Assembly: GCF_003574625.1 (NCBI RefSeq)
Contig: NZ_QNUJ01000002.1
Coordinates: forward strand, 62,001-126,000
Source of the DNA: Shinella zoogloeoides
GTDB lineage: Bacteria; Pseudomonadota; Alphaproteobacteria; Rhizobiales; Rhizobiaceae
Length of the DNA: 64,000 bases
Reading direction: 5' to 3'
The notes under the pieces were generated by a model that did not search any database, was not told the DNA's origin, and saw only the letters and a program-made list of their open reading frames with translations. Position numbers and translations under genes: made by a program. Below, piece by piece: positions 1 to 8,931 of the stretch; the stretch's first letter is position 1; the number at the start of each line of letters is the position of its first letter.

Positions 1-746
1 TGATGTCGGCCAACCTCTTGAGCGCAGCGCGCACCGGCGGCGTGCCGGGCGTCGCCGCAAAGCATCTCGCCAACAAGGACGCCGAGGTCGTCTCGGTCGT
101 CGGCTGCGGCCCCATCAACAAGGCCTGCTTCACCGCGATCATGACCCAGCTCGGCGCGGTCAGGAAGGTCGTCTGTTTCGACCTCTTCCTCGACAAGGCG
201 AAGGAATTCGCGAGCTGGGCGGCGGCGGAATACGGGGGCGAAGCCGTCGGCGTCGACGATACCGAGGCCGGCTTCCGCGGCGCGGACGTGATCACCGTCG
301 CAGCCTCCCGCCTGAAACCGCTGTTCTTCAAGGACGAGTGGATCAAGGAAGGCGCGACGATCCTCGTTTCCGGCCCGTTCAACACGGACGAATCCTTCCT
401 GACCAGCGCCAGGATCGTCTACGACCATACATCCCTGCAGGAAGCCTATGTCGAGGACGCCATCGCCTCCGGCAACAAGGATGCCTATTACGGCGGCGTC
501 ATCGGCGGCCCGTTCTTCCGCCTCATCGATGCCGGCAAGCTGCCGACGCTGAAGGATTCGACGGGCCTCGGCGATGTCGTCAACGGCGAGAAGCCCGGTC
601 GAGAGAACAGCAGGGAACGCGTGATCTTCATCGCCTGCGGCATGGCCGTCTTCGATATCAGCTGGGGCTTCGATCTGCTCCAGAACGCCAAGGCCAAGGG
701 GATCGGCCAGAGCCTCAACCTCTGGGAAAGACCCAGTCAGGGATGA
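1..746 (+). CDS. Ornithine cyclodeaminase/mu-crystallin family protein (5' partial)
   Basis: The window opens inside this gene, and 247 residues up to the stop are visible. The visible part begins with the conserved core segment LLSAARTGGVPGVAAKHLA. The Rossmann nucleotide-binding motif VVGCGPINKACF follows at about residues 32-43. This layout is typical of NAD(P)-dependent ornithine cyclodeaminase, ectoine-degradation EutC, or SbnB-like amino acid dehydrogenases, which usually run 310-350 residues. About 80-100 N-terminal residues are therefore missing upstream. The ATG at position 3 is probably an internal methionine. The substrate cannot be told from this fragment. A strong hairpin follows the stop and separates the gene from the convergent transporter gene. 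Confidence 0.8.
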   Translation, partial: MSANLLSAARTGGVPGVAAKHLANKDAEVVSVVGCGPINKACFTAIMTQLGAVRKVVCFDLFLDKAKEFASWAAAEYGGEAVGVDDTEAGFRGADVITVAASRLKPLFFKDEWIKEGATILVSGPFNTDESFLTSARIVYDHTSLQEAYVEDAIASGNKDAYYGGVIGGPFFRLIDAGKLPTLKDSTGLGDVVNGEKPGRENSRERVIFIACGMAVFDISWGFDLLQNAKAKGIGQSLNLWERPSQG

Positions 747-759
747 TCCTTGAGGGTCA

Positions 760-790
760 TGCGCCCCACGCCGTGGGGCGCAGGTCTTTT
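760..790. terminator. Bidirectional terminator hairpin
   Basis: A perfect 10-bp stem (760-769 with 773-782) has a 3-nt loop and is followed by GGTCTTTT. It lies between the stop of the cyclodeaminase-family gene and the stop of the convergent MFS gene, so it can serve both. Confidence 0.7.
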
Positions 791-806
791 CACGGCGGCC
801 CGCCCG

Positions 807-2012
807 TCAGGCGCGTGCCCGATTGGCGAGCCAGAAAGAGATCTGCGCGACGATGCCCGCGCCGAACAGGACCGAGCCGGCAGCAAGCATCGGATTGCCG
901 CCGAGGCCGCCAAGCGCCGTGCAGGCGGCCCCGATCGCCATCTGCGCGGAGCCGTAAAGTCCCGAAGCGGAACCGGCGGCCTGCGGGTTGACGCCGAGCG
1001 CCTCCGTCAACGCCGCCGGGGACGCGAGCCCCGCGCCGAAGCTGAAGACCAGCATGGGCATTACCGCGAGCGCTACATTCAGCCAGCCCGAAAGGGCGGC
1101 GGCGAGAAACAGGGTCGCGGCGATGCAGCTTATCAGATTGCCGAGGATCATCAGGCGCACGGTCGGCATGCGTGAGACGGCGCGGCTTGCAGCAAGGCTT
1201 CCGAACCATATGCCGGCGACATTGATCGCCAGATAGACACCGACCTCGTAGGTCGGCCGGTGAAGCTGGTTGACGAAGATGAAGGGCGCCGCGCCGATAT
1301 AGGCATAAAGCGCGGTGGTGGCGCAGCCTCCGCCGATCGTATAGCCGAGAAAGGCCCGCGAGCGCAGCAGCGCCAGATAATTGCGCATGACCTGCCGCAC
1401 GTCCTTTCCGCCGGCCGCCGGGCGATCGCGAAGCAGCGCATGGATGAGCGCGAGATTGGCAAGGCCCAGCAAGGTGAGCGCGACGAAGATCGACCGCCAG
1501 CCCGTCGTCTCGGCAAGCGCGCTTCCGATCAGCGGCGAAAGCCCGGGGCCGGCCATCGTCATCAGGTTCATCAGCGAGAGTTTGCGGGCGGCCTCGGCAC
1601 CGGACGCACCGTCACGCACGAGCGCCCGGCCGAGCACGAGGCCCGAACAGCCGCCGAGCGCCTGGAACAGGCGCGCGACGATCAGCACCTCGACGGTCGG
1701 CGCAAAGAAGGCCGCAAGGCTCGCCGCCGTATAGACCAGCATGCCGGCGATCAGCACCGGCCGGCGGCCATAGCGGTCTGACACCGGCCCATAGACAAGC
1801 TGCCCGACGGCAAGGCCGGCAATATAGGTGCTGAGCGTCAGCTGCGTGGCATGGGTCGTTGCGCCCAGGGATCTGGCCGCCAATGGAAGCGCCGGCACGA
1901 AGATATGCATGGCAAGCGTGCCGCTGAGCGTGATCAGCGCCAGCAGCCATAAAGGCGTGCGGACAGGCGCGGCAGGCGCCACGGCCTCCGACCGGTCGGA
2001 CAGGATCGTCAT
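807..2012 (-). CDS. MFS multidrug transporter, Bcr/CflA type
   Basis: This 401-residue protein has the 12-helix pattern of DHA1-family drug:H+ antiporters of the inner membrane. The family signature between helices 2 and 3 reads GPVSDRYGRRPVLIAG, at about residues 77-92. Helix 1 carries the DHA1-like stretch IFVPALPLAARSLG. Length is normal for Bcr/CflA exporters (about 400). The start codon overlaps the stop of the upstream MarR gene (ATGA, 2009-2012), so the two are translationally coupled. Substrate is unknown. The coupling suggests the regulator senses a compound that this pump exports. Confidence 0.88.
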   Translation of the reverse strand: MTILSDRSEAVAPAAPVRTPLWLLALITLSGTLAMHIFVPALPLAARSLGATTHATQLTLSTYIAGLAVGQLVYGPVSDRYGRRPVLIAGMLVYTAASLAAFFAPTVEVLIVARLFQALGGCSGLVLGRALVRDGASGAEAARKLSLMNLMTMAGPGLSPLIGSALAETTGWRSIFVALTLLGLANLALIHALLRDRPAAGGKDVRQVMRNYLALLRSRAFLGYTIGGGCATTALYAYIGAAPFIFVNQLHRPTYEVGVYLAINVAGIWFGSLAASRAVSRMPTVRLMILGNLISCIAATLFLAAALSGWLNVALAVMPMLVFSFGAGLASPAALTEALGVNPQAAGSASGLYGSAQMAIGAACTALGGLGGNPMLAAGSVLFGAGIVAQISFWLANRARA

Positions 2013-2479
2013 GATTTTCTATCGCTTTCGTTCATGGTCAGCAGCTGTCCGCAGACCTGTTCGAGAACATGGCGGGAGATCGCCAGATCGGTCTGCGTGA
2101 TACCGGCAAGGACTTCGTCCTCGATGCCTTGCGACACGCTTTCCACCTGCCGCACCAGCGCCCTGCCCGCCGCGGTGATGGCGATCGCCTTGGCCCGCCG
2201 GTCCTCCTCGTCGGGATGCTGCTCGATTAGGCCGGCCGCATCCAGATTGGCGAGGATGCGGACGACCGAGGACGTATCGAGCGTCAGCACGGCGGCCAGA
2301 TCCTTCTGCCGCATGGGTCTGCCTGCCTGCGCCAGCCGCAACAGCGGCAGCCATGTCGCCTCCGAAAGGCCGAACACCTGAAGCCGCGCATCGACAGCCT
2401 TGCGCCATTGGCGCGAGACCAGACTGACGAGCGTGCCGAGGCGGCGGCTGGAAAGAGGAAGCATCGGGTTCGATGACAT
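2009..2479 (-). CDS. MarR-family transcriptional regulator
   Basis: This 156-residue protein has the winged-helix layout of MarR regulators. A dimerisation helix is followed by a recognition region containing RQKDLAAVLTLDTSSVVRIL and a wing with the DxRAK-type pattern DEEDRRAKAIAIT. It forms an operon with the downstream MFS exporter. The Shine-Dalgarno sequence AGGTGA lies inside a perfect 38-bp palindrome that ends 3 nt upstream of the ATG. Autorepression by binding this palindrome is the obvious model. The ligand is unknown. Confidence 0.88.
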   Translation of the reverse strand: MSSNPMLPLSSRRLGTLVSLVSRQWRKAVDARLQVFGLSEATWLPLLRLAQAGRPMRQKDLAAVLTLDTSSVVRILANLDAAGLIEQHPDEEDRRAKAIAITAAGRALVRQVESVSQGIEDEVLAGITQTDLAISRHVLEQVCGQLLTMNESDRKS

Positions 2480-2482
2480 CGC

Positions 2483-2520
2483 GTCACCTATTTAGTTTGC
2501 ATGCAAACTAAATAGGTGAC
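2483..2520. promoter_or_regulatory. Perfect 38-bp palindrome, predicted MarR operator
   Basis: Every base from 2483 to 2520 pairs with its mirror position around the centre at 2501/2502. The core is TTTGCATGCAAA, flanked by ACTAAATAGGTGAC on one side and its complement on the other. An extra half-site, ATGCAAACC, follows at 2521-2529. The palindrome covers the ribosome binding site of the marR gene and probably its promoter. MarR proteins bind palindromes of 16-20 bp; this one is about twice as long. Confidence 0.75.
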
Positions 2521-2886
2521 ATGCAAACCAATTGCAAGACCCCGCGTGTCGTGAGGATGGATGCCTGCCCAAGGCCATTTCGGTTCGGCGCGAAGCATCG
2601 CTGCCTATCTTCGCCTCGGCTCGGCACGCGGGTTCGATGATGCAGAGACCAATCTGCTTTTGCGCAGTCCATTGCGATTAGAAAGCAAGGATCGAGGTTC
2701 GGCGTGGCTGCAGAGATGGGCTCGCTCATCAGCACGAAACAAGGAGCGACAGCCATGGCCAAGCCGAAGACGACCGCGCCCGACCAGACATTCCTACCCT
2801 TCGACCTCTACCTTTCGGAGAACATCCGAGGCTGCTGCGTAGCGCCCGAGCGCGGTGCATCCAGCATCCTTTCCGGCCCGCAAAGC
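2521..2886. other. Intergenic stretch, mostly featureless
   Basis: This 366-bp gap separates the marR promoter region from the end of fhuB. Apart from the extra half-site at its left edge and the small open frame at 2755-2913, I see no convincing gene, hairpin terminator or RNA. Confidence 0.5.
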
Positions 2887-2913
2887 TCACCTGTTCGATG
2901 CTCGGCCATTTGA
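2755..2913 (+). CDS. Small open frame, possible gene remnant
   Basis: A 52-residue frame starts with an ATG placed 8 nt behind a good Shine-Dalgarno (AAGGAG, 2741-2746). Its first 26 residues, including DQTFLPFDLYLSENIRG, look protein-like, but the rest is Ser/Pro-rich and overlaps the end of fhuB on the other strand. This fits a gene start whose body was lost when the neighbouring iron-transport genes arrived, or a chance frame. I do not recognise the sequence. Confidence 0.25.
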   Translation: MAKPKTTAPDQTFLPFDLYLSENIRGCCVAPERGASSILSGPQSSPVRCSAI

Positions 2914-4887
2914 TCGCGGCCGCAGGAGGAGCGTGAAGAGCGGGGCACCGATGAGGGCGGTGATGAGGCCGGCGGGGAGTTCGTTGGGGGCGATCAGGCT
3001 GCGTCCGACGATGTCGGCCATCGCCAGCAGGAGCGCGCCGAGGATCATCGCGACGGGCAGGAGGCGAGCGTGTCTTGGGCCGGTGAGCAGGCGGGCGGCG
3101 TGCGGGGCAAGCAGGCCGATGAAGCCGACGGCGCCCATGGAAGAGACGGCGACGGAAACGCACAGGCCCGCGCAGGCGATCGTCACGATGCGCATTCCTT
3201 TCGAGGCGAGGCCGAGGGCGCGAGCCGTTTCGTCGCCGAGGGCGAGCGTGTCGAGATGGCGCGCGGCCGCGACGGCGGCGAAAAGCAGGAGGGCAAGCCA
3301 GGGCATCAGCATGAGGGCATCCTCGTAGCCGCGGCCATGGGTGGAACCGGCAAGCCACGACAGCGCTTCGGCCGTCTGCAGCCGCGCCTCGACCACGACG
3401 AGGGTTCCGGCCGCGCCGAGGCTCGCCGCCGTCGCCACCCCGGCAAGCACCAGCTTTTCGGGCGAGCGGCGCAGGCCGAAGGGCAGGACCAGAAGAAGCG
3501 CGGCGAAGGCGCCGCCGGCCGTCACCATCTGGAAGGGCAACGAGCCGGGCGCAAGCCCCGCAAGCAGAGCCAGCAGGCTGAAGAGCGCCGCGCCCTGCGT
3601 CAGGCCGACCGTTTCCGGGCCGCAGAGCGGGTTGCGGGTCACGGCCTGGAGCAGGACGCCGGCGGCGGCGAGAAACGCGCCCGCGCCGAGCGCGATCAGG
3701 AGGCGGGGCGCCCTGAGATCGAGATTCGCGAGCACCTCGCCGGGGGAAAGCGAGAGGCCGTCGCCGAAGGCGAGACCGGCGAGCAGGATCGCGGGAACCG
3801 CGATGGCGATGCCGCCGGCAAGAGAAAGACCGCCGAGCCGCTTCGACAGGCCGGGATCGCGATGCCTTCGCTCCGCGCCGGTGCGGGCGACCCGCAGGAC
3901 GACCAGCATGGCCGGCGCGCCGAAACAGGCGATGACCGTTCCCGTCGGCAGGACCGTTCCGCTGGTGGAGAGAAGCTGGACCGTCACGTCCGCAAGCAGG
4001 ACCACGTTGGCTCCCCATAGCGCCGACAGAGGCAGGAGGCAGCGATGGCGTATAAGCCCCAGTGCGCGCAGGAGATTGGGGACGGCAAGCCCGACGAAGC
4101 CGACGGGGCCGGCAAGCGCGACCGCCGCGCCCGACAGGACGACGCTTGCCGCAAGGCCGAGCAGCGTCGTTACCCGGGTCATGCCGAGGCTTCTTGCGGC
4201 ATCGTCCCCGAGCGCAAGCAGATCGAGCGCGCGGGTCGTTCCCAGCAGAAGGGCCAGCGCCGCCAGGATCGCCGGGCCGGCGGTCGCGACCTTCTGCCAG
4301 CCCGTCTGGTCGAGAATGCCGGATGACCAGAGGACCAGCCCGGAGGCGCGCTCGTCGGCCATCAGCACGATCGCCGAAGCGAGCGCGGAGAAACTGAGCG
4401 AGATCGCGACGCCGGCCAGCGCCAGGCGGACGGGCGGGGCGCGAAATCCGCCGCCCAGCGTCAGGCAGGCGGCCGCGCCGGCCATGCCGCCGAGGACGGT
4501 GGCCGCAAGCGACGGCATCTGAAAGGGCAGAAGCAGCGTGGCGATGACGAGGGCGAGATGCGCCCCGCTGGTGACGGAGAGAATATCGGGAGCGGCAAGC
4601 GGGTTGCGCAGCGTGGTCTGCATCACCGCGCCGGCGACCGCCAGTGCGGCGCCGATCAGCATCGCGGCGGCGACACGCGGGGCGCGGACCGTTTCCAGTA
4701 TGGCTTGCGGCAGGGTCGCCGGGCGCTGCGGGAAAGTCAGCACATCGGACCAGCCGATAAGACTGCTGCCGAGCCGGAGATCCAGCACCGCCAGGACGAG
4801 CAGCAGGAAGAGGCCGGTGAGCCACAGGCCATTGCCGGAGACAGCTCCAGACATGGCCCTCGATATGGGCAGCCTTGCATCCGTCAT
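2887..4887 (-). CDS. fhuB: Iron-hydroxamate ABC permease, fused FecCD-FecCD (FhuB type)
   Basis: This 666-residue inner-membrane protein is two FecCD permease domains in tandem (about residues 1-330 and 340-666), as in E. coli FhuB (about 660). The halves repeat the pattern TTLRNPLAAPDILSV (first) and AVTRNPLCGPETVGLTQGA (second), the signature of substrate entry next to the ATPase. It forms the full channel for ferric hydroxamates with two FhuC subunits and FhuD. The start chosen is the ATG that overlaps the fhuC stop (ATGA, 4884-4887). A much longer open frame continues upstream, but only as an alternate reading of fhuC. Confidence 0.92.
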   Translation of the reverse strand: MTDARLPISRAMSGAVSGNGLWLTGLFLLLVLAVLDLRLGSSLIGWSDVLTFPQRPATLPQAILETVRAPRVAAAMLIGAALAVAGAVMQTTLRNPLAAPDILSVTSGAHLALVIATLLLPFQMPSLAATVLGGMAGAAACLTLGGGFRAPPVRLALAGVAISLSFSALASAIVLMADERASGLVLWSSGILDQTGWQKVATAGPAILAALALLLGTTRALDLLALGDDAARSLGMTRVTTLLGLAASVVLSGAAVALAGPVGFVGLAVPNLLRALGLIRHRCLLPLSALWGANVVLLADVTVQLLSTSGTVLPTGTVIACFGAPAMLVVLRVARTGAERRHRDPGLSKRLGGLSLAGGIAIAVPAILLAGLAFGDGLSLSPGEVLANLDLRAPRLLIALGAGAFLAAAGVLLQAVTRNPLCGPETVGLTQGAALFSLLALLAGLAPGSLPFQMVTAGGAFAALLLVLPFGLRRSPEKLVLAGVATAASLGAAGTLVVVEARLQTAEALSWLAGSTHGRGYEDALMLMPWLALLLFAAVAAARHLDTLALGDETARALGLASKGMRIVTIACAGLCVSVAVSSMGAVGFIGLLAPHAARLLTGPRHARLLPVAMILGALLLAMADIVGRSLIAPNELPAGLITALIGAPLFTLLLRPRSNGRASNR

Positions 4888-5693
4888 CGCACGTCCCGGC
4901 TGTCGTCGATCCAGTCGACCAGGCAGAAGGGCCGGCCGTCGCGCGGATGGGGCACCACGTCGACCTTGCAGCCGAAGGCCTCCGAGAGGAGCGCCGGCGT
5001 CAGGGTTTCGGCGGGGGTGCCGATGGACAGCACTTCGCCCTTGCGCATCAGCACGACGTCGTCGGCCAGGTCCATGACCTGGTTGAGGTCGTGGAGGACG
5101 GCCACGATCGTCAGGTTCTCCCACCGGTTGAGACGGCGTAGCAATGTCAGCAATTCGGCCTGGTGGCGAATGTCGAGAAAGCTCGTCGGCTCGTCGAGGA
5201 AAAGTAGCTTCGGCTCCTGCGCAAGCGCCATGGCCACCCAGGCGCGCTGGCGTTCCCCGCCGGAAAGCGTGGCGATCTGGCGTTCCCGCATCGCGCCGAG
5301 ATCGACCCGCTGGATGGCGGCCTCGATGGCCCCGCGGTCCCGCGCGGTCAGGCGCCCGAGCCAGGGACGGTGCGGATAGCGGCCCTGTTCGACCAGTTCC
5401 TCGACATTGAGCCCTGCCGGGGTTTCGGGATTCTGGCTGAGCACGGCAAGCTGGCGGGCGATATCGCGGCGGGAAAGCTCGACGAGGGGCCGGCCGGCCA
5501 GCGTCGCGACGCCGCTCGTCGGCGTTTCCAGTCCGGCGAGGCATTTCAGCAGCGTGCTCTTGCCGGAACCGTTGGCGCCGCAGATGGCGGTAATGCGGCC
5601 GGGGCGTATCGAGACGCTGACGTCGCGAAGCGCATGGGCCCCCTCGAAGACCATGCCGACGGCTCGCGTCTCGGCAACAGGAGCCATGCTCAT
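4884..5693 (-). CDS. fhuC: Iron-hydroxamate ABC transporter ATP-binding protein
   Basis: This 269-residue ATPase belongs to the iron/siderophore/B12 ABC family. Walker A is GANGSGKST (39-47), the signature is LSGGERQR (143-150) and Walker B is LLFLDEPT (163-170), followed by the switch histidine in VLHDLNQ. It powers import through FhuB. Both ends overlap neighbours by ATGA (with the AraC gene upstream and fhuB downstream), so araC-fhuC-fhuB is a translationally coupled operon. Confidence 0.92.
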   Translation of the reverse strand: MSMAPVAETRAVGMVFEGAHALRDVSVSIRPGRITAICGANGSGKSTLLKCLAGLETPTSGVATLAGRPLVELSRRDIARQLAVLSQNPETPAGLNVEELVEQGRYPHRPWLGRLTARDRGAIEAAIQRVDLGAMRERQIATLSGGERQRAWVAMALAQEPKLLFLDEPTSFLDIRHQAELLTLLRRLNRWENLTIVAVLHDLNQVMDLADDVVLMRKGEVLSIGTPAETLTPALLSEAFGCKVDVVPHPRDGRPFCLVDWIDDSRDVR

Positions 5694-6433
5694 GAACGAA
5701 CCTCACGCATCGCCTTGCGCAGCGCCGAAAGGCTGCGGTAGCCGACATCGACGGCGGCCTCGTCGAGGCGCGCGCCCTCCGCCCGCCGGCGCATGACATG
5801 GGCCATGCGCATGCGCCGGCGCCATTCGGAAAAGCTCATGCCCGTCTCCATGCGGAAGCGGCGGGTCATGGTGCGGCGGCTCATGCCGAGCCTGTCGGCC
5901 CAATGGTCGATGTCGAGATCGATGGAGGGCGTGTCGGCAAGGTCGTTGCACAGTTTCTGAAGCCGCCTGTCGGTCGGCATGGGCAGGGCGAAAGGGCTTT
6001 CCTCGGCGCTGGCGATCTCCTCGAGGATCAGCGCGACGAGATGGCCGCCACGCCCCTCCACGTCATAGAGGATGGGCTCGCCGAGCAGGGCCGAAACGGT
6101 GGCGGAAAGCAGCGCCGACATCGGGATGACCCGGATGGGCTCCCAATTGACCTGCGGCGTATCGTTCGCCTCGATATAGAGCGACTGCATGGCGACGCGG
6201 CCATGTGCGGTGACGGCATGGGGCACGTTGGGCGCGATGAGCAGGCCGTAGCCGCTTGGGACGATGAAGGAGGCGGAGGGGATGCGGGCCGTCATGAAGC
6301 CGTCCTTGATCAGCAGGAGTTGCCCGCGGCGATGGCTGTGCCAGCCGGAATCGACGCTGCCCTGATAGACACGTGCCATCGCGGCCATGGGGCGCGGGAC
6401 GTTCTGAAGATCGATGGCTTGCGGCCGCCTCAT
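5690..6433 (-). CDS. AraC-family regulator of the siderophore locus
   Basis: This 247-residue protein has an N-terminal cupin-like sensing domain (SGWHSHRRGQLLLI, PNVPHAV) and a C-terminal AraC double helix-turn-helix (from about residue 165, including WADRLGMSRRTMTRRFRMETG). I chose the ATG at 6433 because GGAGG lies 4 nt upstream. The frame opens further to 6538, but there is no ribosome site there and that extension is low-complexity. It is coupled to fhuC and diverges from the receptor gene. In related loci such regulators activate the receptor when the ferric siderophore is present. That role is inferred here. Confidence 0.85.
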   Translation of the reverse strand: MRRPQAIDLQNVPRPMAAMARVYQGSVDSGWHSHRRGQLLLIKDGFMTARIPSASFIVPSGYGLLIAPNVPHAVTAHGRVAMQSLYIEANDTPQVNWEPIRVIPMSALLSATVSALLGEPILYDVEGRGGHLVALILEEIASAEESPFALPMPTDRRLQKLCNDLADTPSIDLDIDHWADRLGMSRRTMTRRFRMETGMSFSEWRRRMRMAHVMRRRAEGARLDEAAVDVGYRSLSALRKAMREVRS

Positions 6434-6735
6434 ATCGCCTCCATGCTGCGCGGGACGCTTCGTTTCCCCTGCAGAAGGGGCGCTGCCGCCTTCCGCGGCG
6501 GGAGCCATAGTCTGAACGAGACGATTTTTCAAAAGCATGGATTGGCCCGTTTTCGGCGAAAATGGAAAGAGGGTGCGAGTAGGCCGGAACGTGGCCCGAT
6601 CGCGCCCAAATTTGACCTGACAATATTGAGTAAAAAAGTCTACTTAAATCGTGAAAATCGGTGGGAATGCTGGAAAACCGGCACCGGCTTGCACCGCTCC
6701 CGCCGCATGCCTTCATGAAACGACAGGTCTGCCCA
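6434..6735. promoter_or_regulatory. Divergent promoter region of the siderophore locus
   Basis: The 300 bp between the AraC operon and the receptor gene includes an AT-rich island (6608-6660) unlike its surroundings. It holds TTGACC (6612-6617) and the 8-bp palindrome CAATATTG (6621-6628). I expect the receptor promoter and iron or AraC control here, but no consensus Fur box is obvious. Confidence 0.45.
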
Positions 6736-8931
6736 ATGATGAATTCCGTCCCCTTCCCCCGCGAAATCCTTTCCCGGCATCGCGGCAACGCAAGATATGC
6801 CGCCCTGGTTTCGGGCGTCGCGCTGCTGACGCTCTCCGGCGCGGGCGCGCTCGCGCAGGACAGCGCCGGCGTGACGCAGCTGCAGGCCGTCACCGTCGAG
6901 GGCGGCAACGCCAGGAAGGGCGCGCGCCTGGAGCAGCGCGGCTATGTGGCGCGCGACAGCGCATCGGCCACCAAGACCGCCACGCCGGTCAAGGAAACGC
7001 CGCAGTCCATATCCGTCATCACGCGAGGCGCCATGACGGACCGCGCCGTGCAGACGGTTTCCGACAGTCTCGTCTACAGCGCCAACGTCAACGGGCAACG
7101 CTACGGCAACGACACGCGCTCGGAATACTTCACCGTGCGCGGCTTTCCGGCCGATCTCTATCTCGACGGGCTGCGCATTCCGCAGATCGCCAACCAGCCG
7201 GGCGGCTATGCGGGCTTCCGGGTCGATCCCTATTTCCTCAATCGCGTGGATGTGCTGCGCGGCCCGAGCTCGGCCCTGTTCGGCCAGACGAATGTCGGCG
7301 GCGTCATCAACATGGTCAGCAAGGATCCGTCCGAGACGCCCGGCACGGAGGTCTACGGCCGCCTCGGCAGCTTCAACCTGAAAGAGGTCGGCTTCGACAC
7401 GACCGGGCCGCTCGGCGAAGACACCGGCATGAGCTACCGGGTCGAGGGTATCTATCGCGACAGCGATACGCAGGTCGATTTCGGCAAGAACGACCGCTTC
7501 GCCATCAGCCCGACTATCCGGTGGTCGCCGGACGAGGACACGAGCCTGACGGTCTACGGCGCCTATATGAAGGACGATGCGGGCCAGACCGGCGCGATCA
7601 TCCCCGCCGTCGGCAGCGTGCTTCCCAACAGCCTCGGCCTCACCATCCCGCGGGATTTCTCCGACGGCGATCCCTCGCTCGCCATCTATGACAAGGAAAC
7701 GGCCTATATCGGCTACCGTTTCGAGCATGCACTGAACGAAGACCTGACCCTGCGGCAGAACTTCCGCTATTCCTATCTCGACACCAACTACCAGAACCTC
7801 TTCACCAGCGGCTGGGTCCTCGGTTCGCAGCAGACGATCACCCGGACGGTCTACAATGCCCAGCCGACGCTCAATGCGCTGGCGCTCGATACCAGCCTGG
7901 AATACCGCTTCGACACCGGGCCGGTACAGCACACCGTTCTCGGCGGCCTCGACCTGCAATGGCAGAAGCTCGCCAACGATACCGGCTCACGCGCGGGGCC
8001 GACACAGGATGTCTTCAACCCAATCTACGGCCCTGCCGTCATGCCCGCGACGCTGACCGACCATCTCGACCAGGTCCAGCGGCAGGTCGGGATCTACGCC
8101 CAGGACCAGATGGAGCTGGGCAACTTCCGCCTCACGGTCGGCGGGCGGCAGGACTATGTCAGCATCGATTCCGACAACACCAAGCTGGCGACCGGCGTGA
8201 CGACATCCTATTCGCAAGACCCCAGCGCCTTCACCGGCCGGGTAGGCGCGGCCTATGTCTTCGACAACGGCTTCGTTCCCTATGCCCTCTATTCCAAGTC
8301 CTTCCTTCCGGTGCTGACGCTGGCGCCCCAGCTGCTCAAGCCGACGACCGGCGAGCTGAAGGAAGTCGGCGTCAAGTACATGTCGCCGGACGAGGACTTC
8401 TCCGTCATGCTGTCCGGCTTCGAGGCGACGCAGCAGAACGTCGTCCAGCGCGTCGCCACCGTCTACCACCAGACGGACGAGATCCGCGTGCGCGGCGTCG
8501 AGCTCGAAGCCACGGCTAATCTGTGGGACGGGCTGAACATCATCGCCGCCGCAAGCGTGCAGGATCCGGAAATCACCCGCAGCCAGACGGCCTCGCAGGT
8601 CGGCAAGATGCCCTTCACCGTGCCGAAGCAGCAGCAATCGCTGTTCGTCAGCTACGAGGTTCCGACGCCCGACGGCTGGGACGGCAAGCTCACGGTCGGC
8701 GGCGGCGTGCGCCATATCGGCAAGACGGCGGGCGACAGTACCAACAGCTTCTTCGTACCGGGCTACACACTGGTCGATGCCTTCGCCCGCTACGAGCATG
8801 ACCGCTTCGCTTTCCAGCTCAACGGCTATAATCTTGGCGACAAGACATACGTCGCGGGATGCGCCACGGCCACGCAATGCTACTATGGACAGGGACTGAC
8901 CGTCGTGGGCACGGTGAGCGTCAAATGGTGA
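6736..8931 (+). CDS. TonB-dependent ferric siderophore receptor
   Basis: This outer-membrane receptor of about 731 residues has a signal peptide (ALVSGVALLTLSGAGALAQ) and an early TonB-box-like region. A plug domain follows with VRGFPADLYLDGLRIP, RGPSSALFGQTNVGGVINM and PQSISVITRG. The 22-strand barrel ends in an aromatic residue (VSVKW). Length and motifs match the FhuA/FoxA siderophore-receptor group (TIGR01783-like). Gene neighbours (FhuB, C, D and F) point to hydroxamates such as ferrichrome or ferrioxamine. The start is uncertain: ATG at 6736 or 6739 gives a normal signal peptide, while 6661 and 6718 are also in frame. Confidence 0.92.
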   Translation: MMNSVPFPREILSRHRGNARYAALVSGVALLTLSGAGALAQDSAGVTQLQAVTVEGGNARKGARLEQRGYVARDSASATKTATPVKETPQSISVITRGAMTDRAVQTVSDSLVYSANVNGQRYGNDTRSEYFTVRGFPADLYLDGLRIPQIANQPGGYAGFRVDPYFLNRVDVLRGPSSALFGQTNVGGVINMVSKDPSETPGTEVYGRLGSFNLKEVGFDTTGPLGEDTGMSYRVEGIYRDSDTQVDFGKNDRFAISPTIRWSPDEDTSLTVYGAYMKDDAGQTGAIIPAVGSVLPNSLGLTIPRDFSDGDPSLAIYDKETAYIGYRFEHALNEDLTLRQNFRYSYLDTNYQNLFTSGWVLGSQQTITRTVYNAQPTLNALALDTSLEYRFDTGPVQHTVLGGLDLQWQKLANDTGSRAGPTQDVFNPIYGPAVMPATLTDHLDQVQRQVGIYAQDQMELGNFRLTVGGRQDYVSIDSDNTKLATGVTTSYSQDPSAFTGRVGAAYVFDNGFVPYALYSKSFLPVLTLAPQLLKPTTGELKEVGVKYMSPDEDFSVMLSGFEATQQNVVQRVATVYHQTDEIRVRGVELEATANLWDGLNIIAAASVQDPEITRSQTASQVGKMPFTVPKQQQSLFVSYEVPTPDGWDGKLTVGGGVRHIGKTAGDSTNSFFVPGYTLVDAFARYEHDRFAFQLNGYNLGDKTYVAGCATATQCYYGQGLTVVGTVSVKW

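Noticed and set aside
2729-4825. A 698-codon open frame in another minus-strand frame of fhuB
   Set aside because: Arg/Ala/Pro-rich translation with no domain; overlaps the true permease gene.
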